Of a stretch of DNA of 64,000 bases, positions 1 through 8,869 are shown piece by piece. Origin of the DNA: Massilia putida (GTDB lineage Bacteria > Pseudomonadota > Gammaproteobacteria > Burkholderiales > Burkholderiaceae_D); contig NZ_CP019038.1 in the NCBI RefSeq assembly GCF_001941825.1, positions 6,200,001 to 6,264,000 on the forward strand. The letters are read 5' to 3'. Made by a program: the position numbers and the translations under genes. The stretch's first letter is position 1; every line of letters begins with the position of its first letter. The notes under the pieces were generated by a model. That model searched no databases, had not been told where the DNA came from, and saw only the letters and a program-made list of their open reading frames with translations.

Positions 1-205
1 ATGGACGGCGTCCGCCTTCCTGCCGTTCGCCGGCTTCGAGGCCGACCGCTACCGCGATTACTCTGCACCGTGGTTCGGCACGCGCCAGACCCTGCGCGGC
101 GCGTCGTTCGCCACGCCGGCGCGGCTGCGCTCGCCGCACTTCCGCAATTTCTATACGCCCGAGCGGGACGACATCTTCGCGGGGTTCCGCAGTTGCGCGT
201 TATAA
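1..205 (+). CDS. EgtB/SenA-type enzyme, C-terminal fragment
   Basis: Only the last 67 codons are present; the reading frame starts at base 2 and ends with TAA at 203-205. The residues PWFGTRQTLRGASFA, FRNFY and the end DIFAGFRSCAL match the C-terminal formylglycine-generating-enzyme (sulfatase-modifying factor) fold of EgtB-type non-haem iron sulfoxide synthases. These join histidine betaine to a thiol in ergothioneine synthesis. The related selenoneine synthase SenA has almost the same C-terminus, so this piece cannot separate the two. The N-terminal DinB-like part and the iron ligands lie outside the window. The gene is followed by a terminator shared with the convergent helicase gene. Confidence 0.75.
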   Translation, partial: WTASAFLPFAGFEADRYRDYSAPWFGTRQTLRGASFATPARLRSPHFRNFYTPERDDIFAGFRSCAL

Positions 206-210
206 AAGAA

Positions 211-243
211 AAACCCCCGGCGCCTCGCGGCACCGGGGGTTTT
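211..243. terminator. Bidirectional intrinsic terminator
   Basis: An inverted repeat AAACCCCCGG ... CCGGGGGTTT with a short GC-rich centre lies between the stop of the EgtB-like gene and the stop of the convergent helicase gene. It is flanked by A-rich and T-rich tracts on the two sides, so it can serve as a rho-independent terminator for both genes. Confidence 0.8.
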
Positions 244-261
244 ATTCATGCAGGCTGACGA

Positions 262-1842
<1,581 letters not shown>

Positions 1843-2371
1843 TATTTATCTTTACTTTCGGTATGGATCAGTGAGCGTCCACGCTATTCGGAGCGGAACG
1901 CGAAATAGCAACGCGAGCCAACAATACGAAATGACTCTGAAACGAAAGAAATTTCGGCACAAAAGCTTTGCGCCGGGACGGTGCCTGTTTCGGCACGCAG
2001 GGCGGGAGGGCTTTATGAAAGGACATCCTTCGGACACGTCGAAAAAACCTACTGCGCGTTGCCGATTTCGTCTGCGATGCTCGCTGTACTCTTCGTACAG
2101 CTGCGCTTCTCAACGAAATCTGCTGCCGCTCGTGACGGTTTTTCGAAGCCCCACTTCTTGGATGCCTGGGCTTGCGTAGCTGGTTTTGTACTACTGTCGG
2201 TGAACTGCCGCCGCGGTCAATGCAAACGCGTTTATTGCAGCGCACAACCAACACTATACCGTACTTTTGAAAAGCGTGCACGGCACGCGTCAAGATGTGC
2301 GCGGACGGACGGGTTATAAACCCGTCGCGTGGTCTGAATGATACGAGGCGCCGGAGCGCCGGACCGCGCAA
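1843..2371 (-). other. 529-nt intergenic region, long leader of the helicase gene
   Basis: No convincing protein gene is present. On the minus strand, just after the mltD stop, is a palindrome GACGGGTTATAAACCCGTC at 2308-2326. A possible -10 box TATAGT lies at 2258-2253, without a good -35. Next comes the structured RNA element at 2146-2039, then about 200 nt with smaller dyads such as GTGCC/GGCAC before the helicase start. If transcription starts near 2246, the helicase mRNA has a leader of about 400 nt. The leader length is inference. Confidence 0.5.
2039..2146 (-). ncRNA. Conserved structured RNA element, copy A
   Basis: Read on the minus strand, three nested stems can form. P1 pairs TCGAAAAACC with GGTTTTTTCGA, P2 pairs ATTTCGT with ACGAAAT, and P3 pairs GCTGTAC with GTACAGC around a GAAGA loop. 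The strands between the stems read CGAGCGGCAGCAG, GAGAAGCGCA, GCATCGCAG and GCAACGCGCA. The same strands and the same stem layout occur at 32716-32828 with different stem sequences (see copy B). It lies between mltD and the helicase gene, in the direction of transcription. It could be a cis-acting leader element or a separate small RNA. I do not recognise the family. Confidence 0.65.
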
Positions 2372-3733
2372 TCAACGGCGCTTGCGGCCGTTGGCGTTCA
2401 CGGCCGGCTTGGAACCGCGCGACACGCGGCTCTTGATCTCGGCCACGGCATGCGCGGCACTGGCCTTGATGCGCTGGGCGCCGGACAACTTGCGGCCGTT
2501 GCGGCGGGCGTCGCCACGGTCGGCTTCCAGCGCCATCGATGCGTTCTCGACGATGCTCTCGGCGATGTCGTTGCCGGCCGTGGCGCTCGTCTTCGGCACC
2601 AGGATGGTCGAGCCCGCCTTGAGGCGCATCTGCGGCGGGATATTGTTGGCCTGGCGGATCACTTCCGGCGTCGTGCCCAGCTTGGCCGCCAGCGAGGCGA
2701 TGCTTTCGCGGGCCGACGTGATCTTGTGCGTCGTCCACGACGACAGCGCGCGGCCCCATTGCGCGAGGTTCAGGTTGAACTTCTCGGCGTTTTCCTTGGG
2801 CAGCAGGATCTTGGTCGATTCGCCCGTGATCACGGGCTTCTTGAATTGCGGGTTCAGCGCCTTGAATTCGTCGACGGACATCTCGGCCAGTTGGGCGGCC
2901 ACGGCCAGGTCGATGTCGGACGTCTTGTCGACAGCCACGAAATACGGGCTGTTGTCGATCGTCGGCAGGACGACGCCATACTGGGCCGGATTGGCGATGA
3001 TGTTCTTGACGGCCTGCAGCTTCGGCACGTAGTTGCGGGTTTCCGCCGGCATCAGCTCGGACAGGCTTTCGAAGTCGGTCGGCTTGCCCAGCGCGCGGTT
3101 CTTCTGGATCGCCTTCTGCACATTGCCTTCGCCCCAGTTATAAGCGGCCAGGGCCAGCTGCCAGTCGCCGAACATCGTGTACAGGCGCTGCAGATAGGTG
3201 AGGGCGGCGTCGGTGGAGGCGAGCACGCCGCGGCGCTCGTCCTTGAACATGTTCTGCTGCAGGTTGAAGTCGCGTCCCGTGCCCGGCACGAATTGCCAGA
3301 TGCCGGCCGCGTCGGCGGTCGACAGGGCTTGCGGGTTGAAGGCGGATTCGATGACGGGCAGCAGGGCCAGTTCCGTCGGCATGCCGCGCTTTTCCAGTTC
3401 CTGCACGACGTGGTACAGGTACAGCGAGGCGCGGCTGGAGGTGCGGGTCAGGTAGTCGGGACGGCTGGCGTACCACTGGATGTGCTTGGCGACGAGGGCG
3501 TTGTCGACGTCGGGGATCGCATAGCCGCTGCGGATGCGGGCCCACAGGTCGGGGTCCTTGTAGTCGTCGGCCTTGGACGGGGTCAGGGCTTGCGGCAGGG
3601 TGGCCCTGGCCATGGCGGCCATGCTGCTGCTCTGGGCGATCGGGCTCGGGACGCTGTCGGCGGCGTGACCGATCGCGGGTCCCAGCAGGAGCGCGATCGT
3701 CAGGGCGTAAGTGGAGCGAGTCGTTTCGTTCAT
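2372..3733 (-). CDS. mltD: Membrane-bound lytic murein transglycosylase D
   Basis: This 453-residue enzyme cleaves the MurNAc-GlcNAc bond of peptidoglycan non-hydrolytically in the periplasm. A signal peptide (about 1-24, ending GHA) is followed by the SLT domain with catalytic Glu129 in LPVIESAFNP, then IWQFVPGTG and AAYNWGEGNV. Two LysM-like peptidoglycan-binding segments follow at about 275-315 and 340-382, the second ending in STILVPK. The C-terminus is basic and lacks further recognisable domains. No lipobox Cys is seen, unlike E. coli MltD, so it may be periplasmic or anchored by its uncleaved signal. A good sigma-70 promoter lies just upstream. Confidence 0.9.
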   Translation of the reverse strand: MNETTRSTYALTIALLLGPAIGHAADSVPSPIAQSSSMAAMARATLPQALTPSKADDYKDPDLWARIRSGYAIPDVDNALVAKHIQWYASRPDYLTRTSSRASLYLYHVVQELEKRGMPTELALLPVIESAFNPQALSTADAAGIWQFVPGTGRDFNLQQNMFKDERRGVLASTDAALTYLQRLYTMFGDWQLALAAYNWGEGNVQKAIQKNRALGKPTDFESLSELMPAETRNYVPKLQAVKNIIANPAQYGVVLPTIDNSPYFVAVDKTSDIDLAVAAQLAEMSVDEFKALNPQFKKPVITGESTKILLPKENAEKFNLNLAQWGRALSSWTTHKITSARESIASLAAKLGTTPEVIRQANNIPPQMRLKAGSTILVPKTSATAGNDIAESIVENASMALEADRGDARRNGRKLSGAQRIKASAAHAVAEIKSRVSRGSKPAVNANGRKRR

Positions 3734-3783
3734 AGCTTTCCAGTGTTGCGTCCAGGAACGGCAGGACTGACGAATGAAGGCGA

Positions 3784-3813
3784 AGTGTACGGACCAGTTA
3801 CCGAGGCAGTCAA
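3784..3813 (-). promoter_or_regulatory. Sigma-70 promoter of mltD
   Basis: On the minus strand TTGACT (3813-3808) is separated by 18 nt from TACACT (3789-3784). A start near 3777 would leave a leader of about 44 nt before the mltD ATG. Confidence 0.65.
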
Positions 3814-4183
3814 GAAATATGTCGGCGCGGTTACAAAAAATCTTGTCTACTCTTTTTGCTAACGTCGGCGTTTGTTAAGACGCGTATCGTGGGGGTATGG
3901 TTCCTTTCGATCCATCTTTGGCTGATGCGTATCAATAGTTTTGCGGCATACCCCGGGGAGTACCGGCGATTTCCGGGGCCGGAACCCGCGCTTGTGGCAA
4001 GCCCGTATTGTCAAATTTGTACCTGGACTAAATAGACTGGCGGGTAATACCGCCTGCCTGTCAAGGTAACCCGGCTTGCCGGACGTTCTATGGAGGGGAC
4101 GCAAAAACGCGTACAATGGCCGTCTCCGCGCCAGCGGTTTAGGTTTTTCCGCGCCAGCGGATCGCATATATTGAAAGCATTAC
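3814..4183. other. Intergenic region between mltD and the DUF1415 gene
   Basis: About 370 nt with no convincing gene. A 102-codon minus-strand frame here (3859-4167) has no recognisable motif. A TACAAT hexamer at 4112-4117 could be the -10 box of the DUF1415 gene, but no good -35 is present. A 13-bp direct repeat TCCGCGCCAGCGG occurs at 4125-4137 and 4148-4160, directly upstream of the start codon, and could be an operator. Confidence 0.4.
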
Positions 4184-4753
4184 ATGAGCACTGCCAACGA
4201 GAACGTGGACGATGACGCCATCGTCGCCGCCACCCGGCGCTGGGTCGACCGCGCCGTCATCGGCCTGAACCTTTGCCCGTTCGCCAAGGCGGTGCAGGTC
4301 AAGGACCAGGTCCGCTACGTCGTCTCGCATGCGCGCTCGCCCGAGTCGCTGCTCGACACCCTGATGGACGAACTGCAGCTGCTGGCCGACACCGATCCCG
4401 AGCAGATCGACACCACTCTGCTGATCCACCCGTATGTGCTCCAGGATTTCCTGGATTTCAATGAATTCCTCGACGTGGCCGACGCCGCCTTGGAAGACAT
4501 GAGCCTGGACGGCGAGCTGCAGATCGCCAGCTTCCACCCGGACTACCAGTTTGCGGACACCGACCCGAACGATATCGAGAACTATACGAACCGTTCGCCT
4601 TACCCGGTCCTGCAACTGCTGCGCGAAGACAGCATCGACCGCGCCGTGGAAGCGATCCCGGATGCGGCCGAGATCTTCGAGAAGAATATCGACACCATGG
4701 AAAAGCTCGGCCATGAAGGCTGGGACAAGCTCGATGTCGGCCCCGCACGCTGA
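4184..4753 (+). CDS. DUF1415 family protein
   Basis: A 189-residue protein of the DUF1415 family, whose biochemical role is unknown. Family features visible are RWVDRAVIGLNLCPFAK near the N-terminus, a central acidic segment IHPYVLQDFLDFNEFL, FHPDYQFAD, and NRSPYPVLQLLRE. Two conserved-looking Cys/His positions (LCPF, FHPDY) could bind a metal, but this is speculation. It is soluble with no signal peptide. The gene overlaps the next one (DUF1289) by 20 nt, and the two are probably translationally coupled. Confidence 0.85.
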   Translation: MSTANENVDDDAIVAATRRWVDRAVIGLNLCPFAKAVQVKDQVRYVVSHARSPESLLDTLMDELQLLADTDPEQIDTTLLIHPYVLQDFLDFNEFLDVADAALEDMSLDGELQIASFHPDYQFADTDPNDIENYTNRSPYPVLQLLREDSIDRAVEAIPDAAEIFEKNIDTMEKLGHEGWDKLDVGPAR

Positions 4754-4949
4754 TGCACGGAGCGTCCCTCTGCCCGAGCGTCCGGACACGCCCTGCGTCG
4801 CCGTCTGCTCGACGACGTTCGACGACATCTGCCGCGGCTGCGGCCGGACCGTCGTCGAGGTGGCCCATTGGGTCTCGATGACGGCCGAGCAGAAGGAAGT
4901 CGTGTGGCAGCGCATCCTCGCGCAGGGCTACCCGCGCCGCAACACTTGA
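4734..4949 (+). CDS. DUF1289 domain protein
   Basis: A 71-residue protein beginning at the ATG inside the end of the DUF1415 gene. The segment DTPCVAVCSTTFDDICRGCGR carries the four Cys (CxxxC ... CxxC) of DUF1289, a small probable zinc or iron-sulfur binding module. It is followed by EVAHWVSM and a helical tail. The function is unknown. The start was chosen because upstream codons in this frame belong to the overlapping DUF1415 gene. Confidence 0.8.
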   Translation: MSAPHADARSVPLPERPDTPCVAVCSTTFDDICRGCGRTVVEVAHWVSMTAEQKEVVWQRILAQGYPRRNT

Positions 4950-4959
4950 ACCGTCTTGA

Positions 4960-5466
4960 TCAGAAGGTCCCGACGAAATCCCGTTTCCCGATCTCCAGCC
5001 CGTTATGGCGCAGGATGTCGTATGCCGTCGCGGCGTGGAAATAGAAGTTGGGCAGCGCGTAGTGCAGTAAATAGACCTGGCCCTTGAACTGGCGCTGGTT
5101 GGCGCCCGTGCCGATCGTCACGTCGCGGTCGCCGCCGGCATCCACCGCCTCGCGCGCCACCGTGTCCAGGAAGGCCAGCGTCTTTTCCAGCCGTGCCTGC
5201 AGGCCGGCGAAATCCGTCTCGGTATCTTCATAGCGCGGCACCTCGGCGCCCGCCAGGCGCGCGGCCGCGCCCTTGGCGAAATCCGTCGCCAGCTGCACCT
5301 GGCGCACCAGCGGGAACATGTCCGGGAACAGGCGGGCCTGCAGCAGGGCGTTCGGGTCCAACTTTTTCGCGTCCACATGCGCTTCGGCCTTCGTCAGGAT
5401 GGACGCCAGGCTACCCAGGATCTGGCGGAATACGGGCACCGAGGCCGTGTACAGGGAAAGGGTCAT
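4960..5466 (-). CDS. DUF1993 family protein
   Basis: A 168-residue DUF1993 protein, a four-helix DinB-like fold of unknown function. It begins MTLSLYTASVPVFRQILG and ends HYALPNFYFHAATAYDILR ... VGTF. In DinB-like proteins His residues can bind a divalent metal; here HYALPNFYFH is a candidate site. The start at 5466 is preferred over an in-frame ATG 45 nt upstream, because a clear GGAGGA ribosome-binding site (5472-5477) precedes it. It converges with the DUF1289 gene. Confidence 0.85.
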   Translation of the reverse strand: MTLSLYTASVPVFRQILGSLASILTKAEAHVDAKKLDPNALLQARLFPDMFPLVRQVQLATDFAKGAAARLAGAEVPRYEDTETDFAGLQARLEKTLAFLDTVAREAVDAGGDRDVTIGTGANQRQFKGQVYLLHYALPNFYFHAATAYDILRHNGLEIGKRDFVGTF

Positions 5467-5710
5467 CGTCGTCTCCTCCATGAAAAGAATTCGATGATAG
5501 CAAGCTTGCATCCGCGCCGCTTGGCGCCGTTCAAACCCCCCGGCGTGGCGGCCCGGTCACGGTTATCGCTACCAAGCCGGGCGTAACGGAAAAACTTGTG
5601 ACGTGCGGCAATTGTTGCGTGCATAATCCAGAAAAACTCTAACTTATTGATTCGTCACAATAGTTGTCGTACCAGCCACAAGCCGGACGCGGCACCGAGT
5701 CCCCACCACC

Positions 5711-8700
5711 ATGGCCTTCTTATCTCGAGTCGCCTTGACCGCGCTGCCGGCGCGCCTCGCCAGGCTGTACGGTCGCTCGCTGTACGCCGCGCTGCTGGTG
5801 ATGGTGTTCGGCGGCCTCGCGGTGCCGGCCGTCGTGGGCGGTTACCTCCTGATCGGCGTGCAGGAACGGCAGGCGGCCCGCCGCGAGCTTGACGAGACCC
5901 TGCAGCGCAACGCCGACATCCTCGCGCTGGGCATGCAGGAATCGCTGTGGAACATGAACATCGATGCGGCCCGCTCGCTGGTCGATTCGCTGATGCGCGA
6001 CCCGGCCGTCGTGCGCGTGCACGTGAGCGCCCAGGCCGAGGGGGATTTCATCGACCGCCGCGCCGCCGTCGCGCCCGGCGGCCAGATGCTGCGGGCCGAG
6101 CGCGAGGTCGTCGTGCACGGCCAGCCGATCGGCCACGTGGCTGTCGAGATGGACGACAGCCACAGCCAGCAATCGCTGCGCGCCAAGCAGGTGCGCTATG
6201 CGCTCGTGCTGGCCGTCCAGCTGGCCGTGTCGCTGTTATTGATCCTGATGCTGCTGCGCCGGCGCCTGCTCGCGCCGCTGGGCACCCTGATGTGTTTTTC
6301 CGACCGCCTGTCGCGCGGCGCGTTCGACACGCCGCTCGCGCTGCCCACGAACGACGAACTGGGACAGCTCGGCGGCCAGCTGGAGCGCATGCGCATCGCG
6401 ATCGGCGACCTATTCCAGGACATCGGCCGGCGCGAGGAACGCTTCCGCACCATCGTCACGCAGGTGCCGGGCGCCGTGTTCCGCGCCCGCCCGGGCGGGT
6501 CGATCGACTTCGTCAGCGATGCCATCGAAGACATCTCCGGCTATCCGGCGAGCCGGTTCATCGGCGCGCACACCGACCTCTGGGCCGACGTGATCTGTCC
6601 CGAAGACCGCAAGCTGCAACGGCATTTCGTCAAGGAGGCCGTGCTGGCCGTGCGGCCGTACGAGATCGAGTACCGCATCGTCGACGCCGCCGGCATCGAG
6701 CGCTGGGTGCTGGAGAGCGGCCAGCCGGCCGGATTCGACGGCAACGCCGCATTCTGGATCGACGGCATCATCTCCGACATCAGCGAGCGCAAATACAACG
6801 AGATGCGCATCGAGGCGCTGCTGGCCGAGCAGGGCGCCGTGCTGGACAACGTCATGTTCGGCATCCTGTACGTGCGCGAGCGGCGCGTCGTGTCGACCAA
6901 CCGCCGCTTCGACGAATTGTTCGGCTACGCCGAGGGCGAGCTGGTGGACGATCCGGTCGGCGTGCTGTTCCCGACCGTCGAGGATTGCGTGCAGGGCATC
7001 GAGGCGTCCGCGCCGGTGCTGGCGCGCGGCGACGACTACAGCGAGGAGCGCCAGTTCCGGCGCCGCGACGGGCGCCTGTTCTGGTGCGCCGTGAGCGGCC
7101 GCGCGCTCGACCCCGAACGGATCGACGACGGCGCCATCTGGGTGTTCGCCGACGTCACGGAGCGGCGCCAGGCCGAGGAAAAGCTGCGCCTGTCGGCCAC
7201 CGTGCTGGAACACATTGCCGACGGCGTGATGGTGATCGACGTGCACGGCAAGATCGTCGCCACCAATCCCGCCTTCACGCAGATCACGGGCTATACGGAG
7301 AGCGAGGCCGTCGGCACGCACTCGAACCTGACGCGCATGACGGGCGCCGATGCCGGCTTCTACGAAGCGCTGTGGGCCGACCTGGCGGAGGCGGGGTTCT
7401 GGCGCGGCGAGATCCGCAACCTGCGCAAGAACGGGGAAGCCTATCTCGAGTGGCTGACCGTGTCGGCCGTGCGCGACGACCACGACGCCGTCACGCATTA
7501 CGTCTGCGTGTTTTCCGACATCACCAAGGTCAAGGAATCGCAGGACAAGCTGGACCACCTCGCGCACCACGACCCGCTCACGGGCCTGCCGAACCGGCTG
7601 TTGTTCCACGACCGCCTGCAGCACGCGATGGTGCGCGCCGCGCGCGGCCGCCGCCAGCTCGCCGTGATGTTCATCGACCTCGATCGCTTCAAGACCGTCA
7701 ACGACACGCTGGGCCACCACGTCGGCGACGAACTCCTGAAACAGGTGGCGGACCAGCTGTCCGCCTGCCTGCGCGACGGGGACACGCTGGCGCGCCTGGG
7801 CGGTGACGAATTCATCGTGCTGCTCGAAGACGTCGACGGCGCGCAGGGCGCGCGCGAGGTGGCGGAAAAACTGATGCGGCTGTTCGAACTGCCCGTGCTC
7901 GTGTCGGACTACGAACTGTTCGTCACGGGCAGCGTGGGCATCAGCCTGTTCCCGCAGGACGCGGTCGACATGAACGTGTTGATCCGGAACGCCGACGTGG
8001 CCATGTACCAGGCCAAGGCGCGCGGGCGCAACGGCTACCAGTTGTATGCGCCGTCGATGGATGGCGACAACGCCGAGCGCCTGCGCATGGAAGGCCTGCT
8101 GCGCCGTGCGATCGAACGGGGCGAGATCCGCCTGCACTATCAGCCGCAGGTGGAGATCGAGACGGGCCGCCTGACCGGGGTCGAAGCCCTCGTGCGCTGG
8201 CACAGCGCGGAGCTGGGCCACGTGCCGCCGGTGCGCTTCATCCCGCTCGCGGAGGACATCGGCTTCATCGGCCAGCTGGGCGCCTGGGTGCTGGAAGAGG
8301 CCTGCCGCCAAGCGGTGGCGTGGGACGCGGCCGGGCTGCATGTGCCGAAGATCGCCGTGAACCTGTCGGGACGCCAGTTCGACCGCGGCAGCCTGGCGCC
8401 GCAGGTCGCGCGCGTGCTGCTTGAGGCCGGCCTGGCGCCGCAGCGCCTGCAGCTCGAGGTGACGGAGTCCGTGATCATGAACACGGGCGACGCCCTCCAG
8501 TACATCAACGACCTGCATGCGCTCGGCGTGGAACTCGCGATCGACGATTTCGGCACGGGTTATTCGTCGCTCGCCTACCTCAAGCAGCTGCCGGTGCAGA
8601 CCTTGAAGATCGACCGCAGCTTCATCAAGGACATCGCCACCGACAAGGAAGACGAAGCGATCGCGATCGCCATCGTCCAGCTGGGCAAGAGCATGGACCT

Positions 8701-8869
8701 GGCCGTGATCGCGGAAGGCGTCGAGACCGTCGAGCAGGCCGCGTTCCTGCTGCGCCACGGCTGCCGGCGCGCGCAAGGTTATTTGTACGGCCGGCCGATG
8801 GAGCCGGGCGAACTGCTGGACACATGGAGGGAGGACGATGCGGGACACGGGCGCACCAAGTTCGGATAA
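5711..8869 (+). CDS. Membrane PAS-GGDEF-EAL protein (cyclic di-GMP turnover)
   Basis: A 1052-residue inner-membrane signalling protein. Two membrane segments (about 22-48 and 165-182) enclose a periplasmic sensor of about 115 residues and are followed by a HAMP-like segment. Three PAS-type repeats come next (about 245-355, 375-485 and 495-610). The GGDEF motif is intact (697-701, LGGDEF), as is EAL (825-827, GVEALVRW), with later EAL-domain motifs such as DDFGTGYSS and KIDRSFI. Either or both catalytic activities could operate. The PAS modules suggest redox or ligand input. The next gene starts inside its last codons. The start ATG has no strong ribosome-binding site. Confidence 0.9.
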   Translation: MAFLSRVALTALPARLARLYGRSLYAALLVMVFGGLAVPAVVGGYLLIGVQERQAARRELDETLQRNADILALGMQESLWNMNIDAARSLVDSLMRDPAVVRVHVSAQAEGDFIDRRAAVAPGGQMLRAEREVVVHGQPIGHVAVEMDDSHSQQSLRAKQVRYALVLAVQLAVSLLLILMLLRRRLLAPLGTLMCFSDRLSRGAFDTPLALPTNDELGQLGGQLERMRIAIGDLFQDIGRREERFRTIVTQVPGAVFRARPGGSIDFVSDAIEDISGYPASRFIGAHTDLWADVICPEDRKLQRHFVKEAVLAVRPYEIEYRIVDAAGIERWVLESGQPAGFDGNAAFWIDGIISDISERKYNEMRIEALLAEQGAVLDNVMFGILYVRERRVVSTNRRFDELFGYAEGELVDDPVGVLFPTVEDCVQGIEASAPVLARGDDYSEERQFRRRDGRLFWCAVSGRALDPERIDDGAIWVFADVTERRQAEEKLRLSATVLEHIADGVMVIDVHGKIVATNPAFTQITGYTESEAVGTHSNLTRMTGADAGFYEALWADLAEAGFWRGEIRNLRKNGEAYLEWLTVSAVRDDHDAVTHYVCVFSDITKVKESQDKLDHLAHHDPLTGLPNRLLFHDRLQHAMVRAARGRRQLAVMFIDLDRFKTVNDTLGHHVGDELLKQVADQLSACLRDGDTLARLGGDEFIVLLEDVDGAQGAREVAEKLMRLFELPVLVSDYELFVTGSVGISLFPQDAVDMNVLIRNADVAMYQAKARGRNGYQLYAPSMDGDNAERLRMEGLLRRAIERGEIRLHYQPQVEIETGRLTGVEALVRWHSAELGHVPPVRFIPLAEDIGFIGQLGAWVLEEACRQAVAWDAAGLHVPKIAVNLSGRQFDRGSLAPQVARVLLEAGLAPQRLQLEVTESVIMNTGDALQYINDLHALGVELAIDDFGTGYSSLAYLKQLPVQTLKIDRSFIKDIATDKEDEAIAIAIVQLGKSMDLAVIAEGVETVEQAAFLLRHGCRRAQGYLYGRPMEPGELLDTWREDDAGHGRTKFG

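Noticed and set aside
3859..4167. A 102-codon minus-strand frame upstream of mltD
   Set aside because: No ribosome-binding site, Arg/Pro-rich translation and no family resemblance.
5467..5710. A cyclic di-GMP riboswitch before the GGDEF-EAL gene
   Set aside because: The region has a CATAAT box and some dyads, but the conserved GEMM riboswitch core is not visible.
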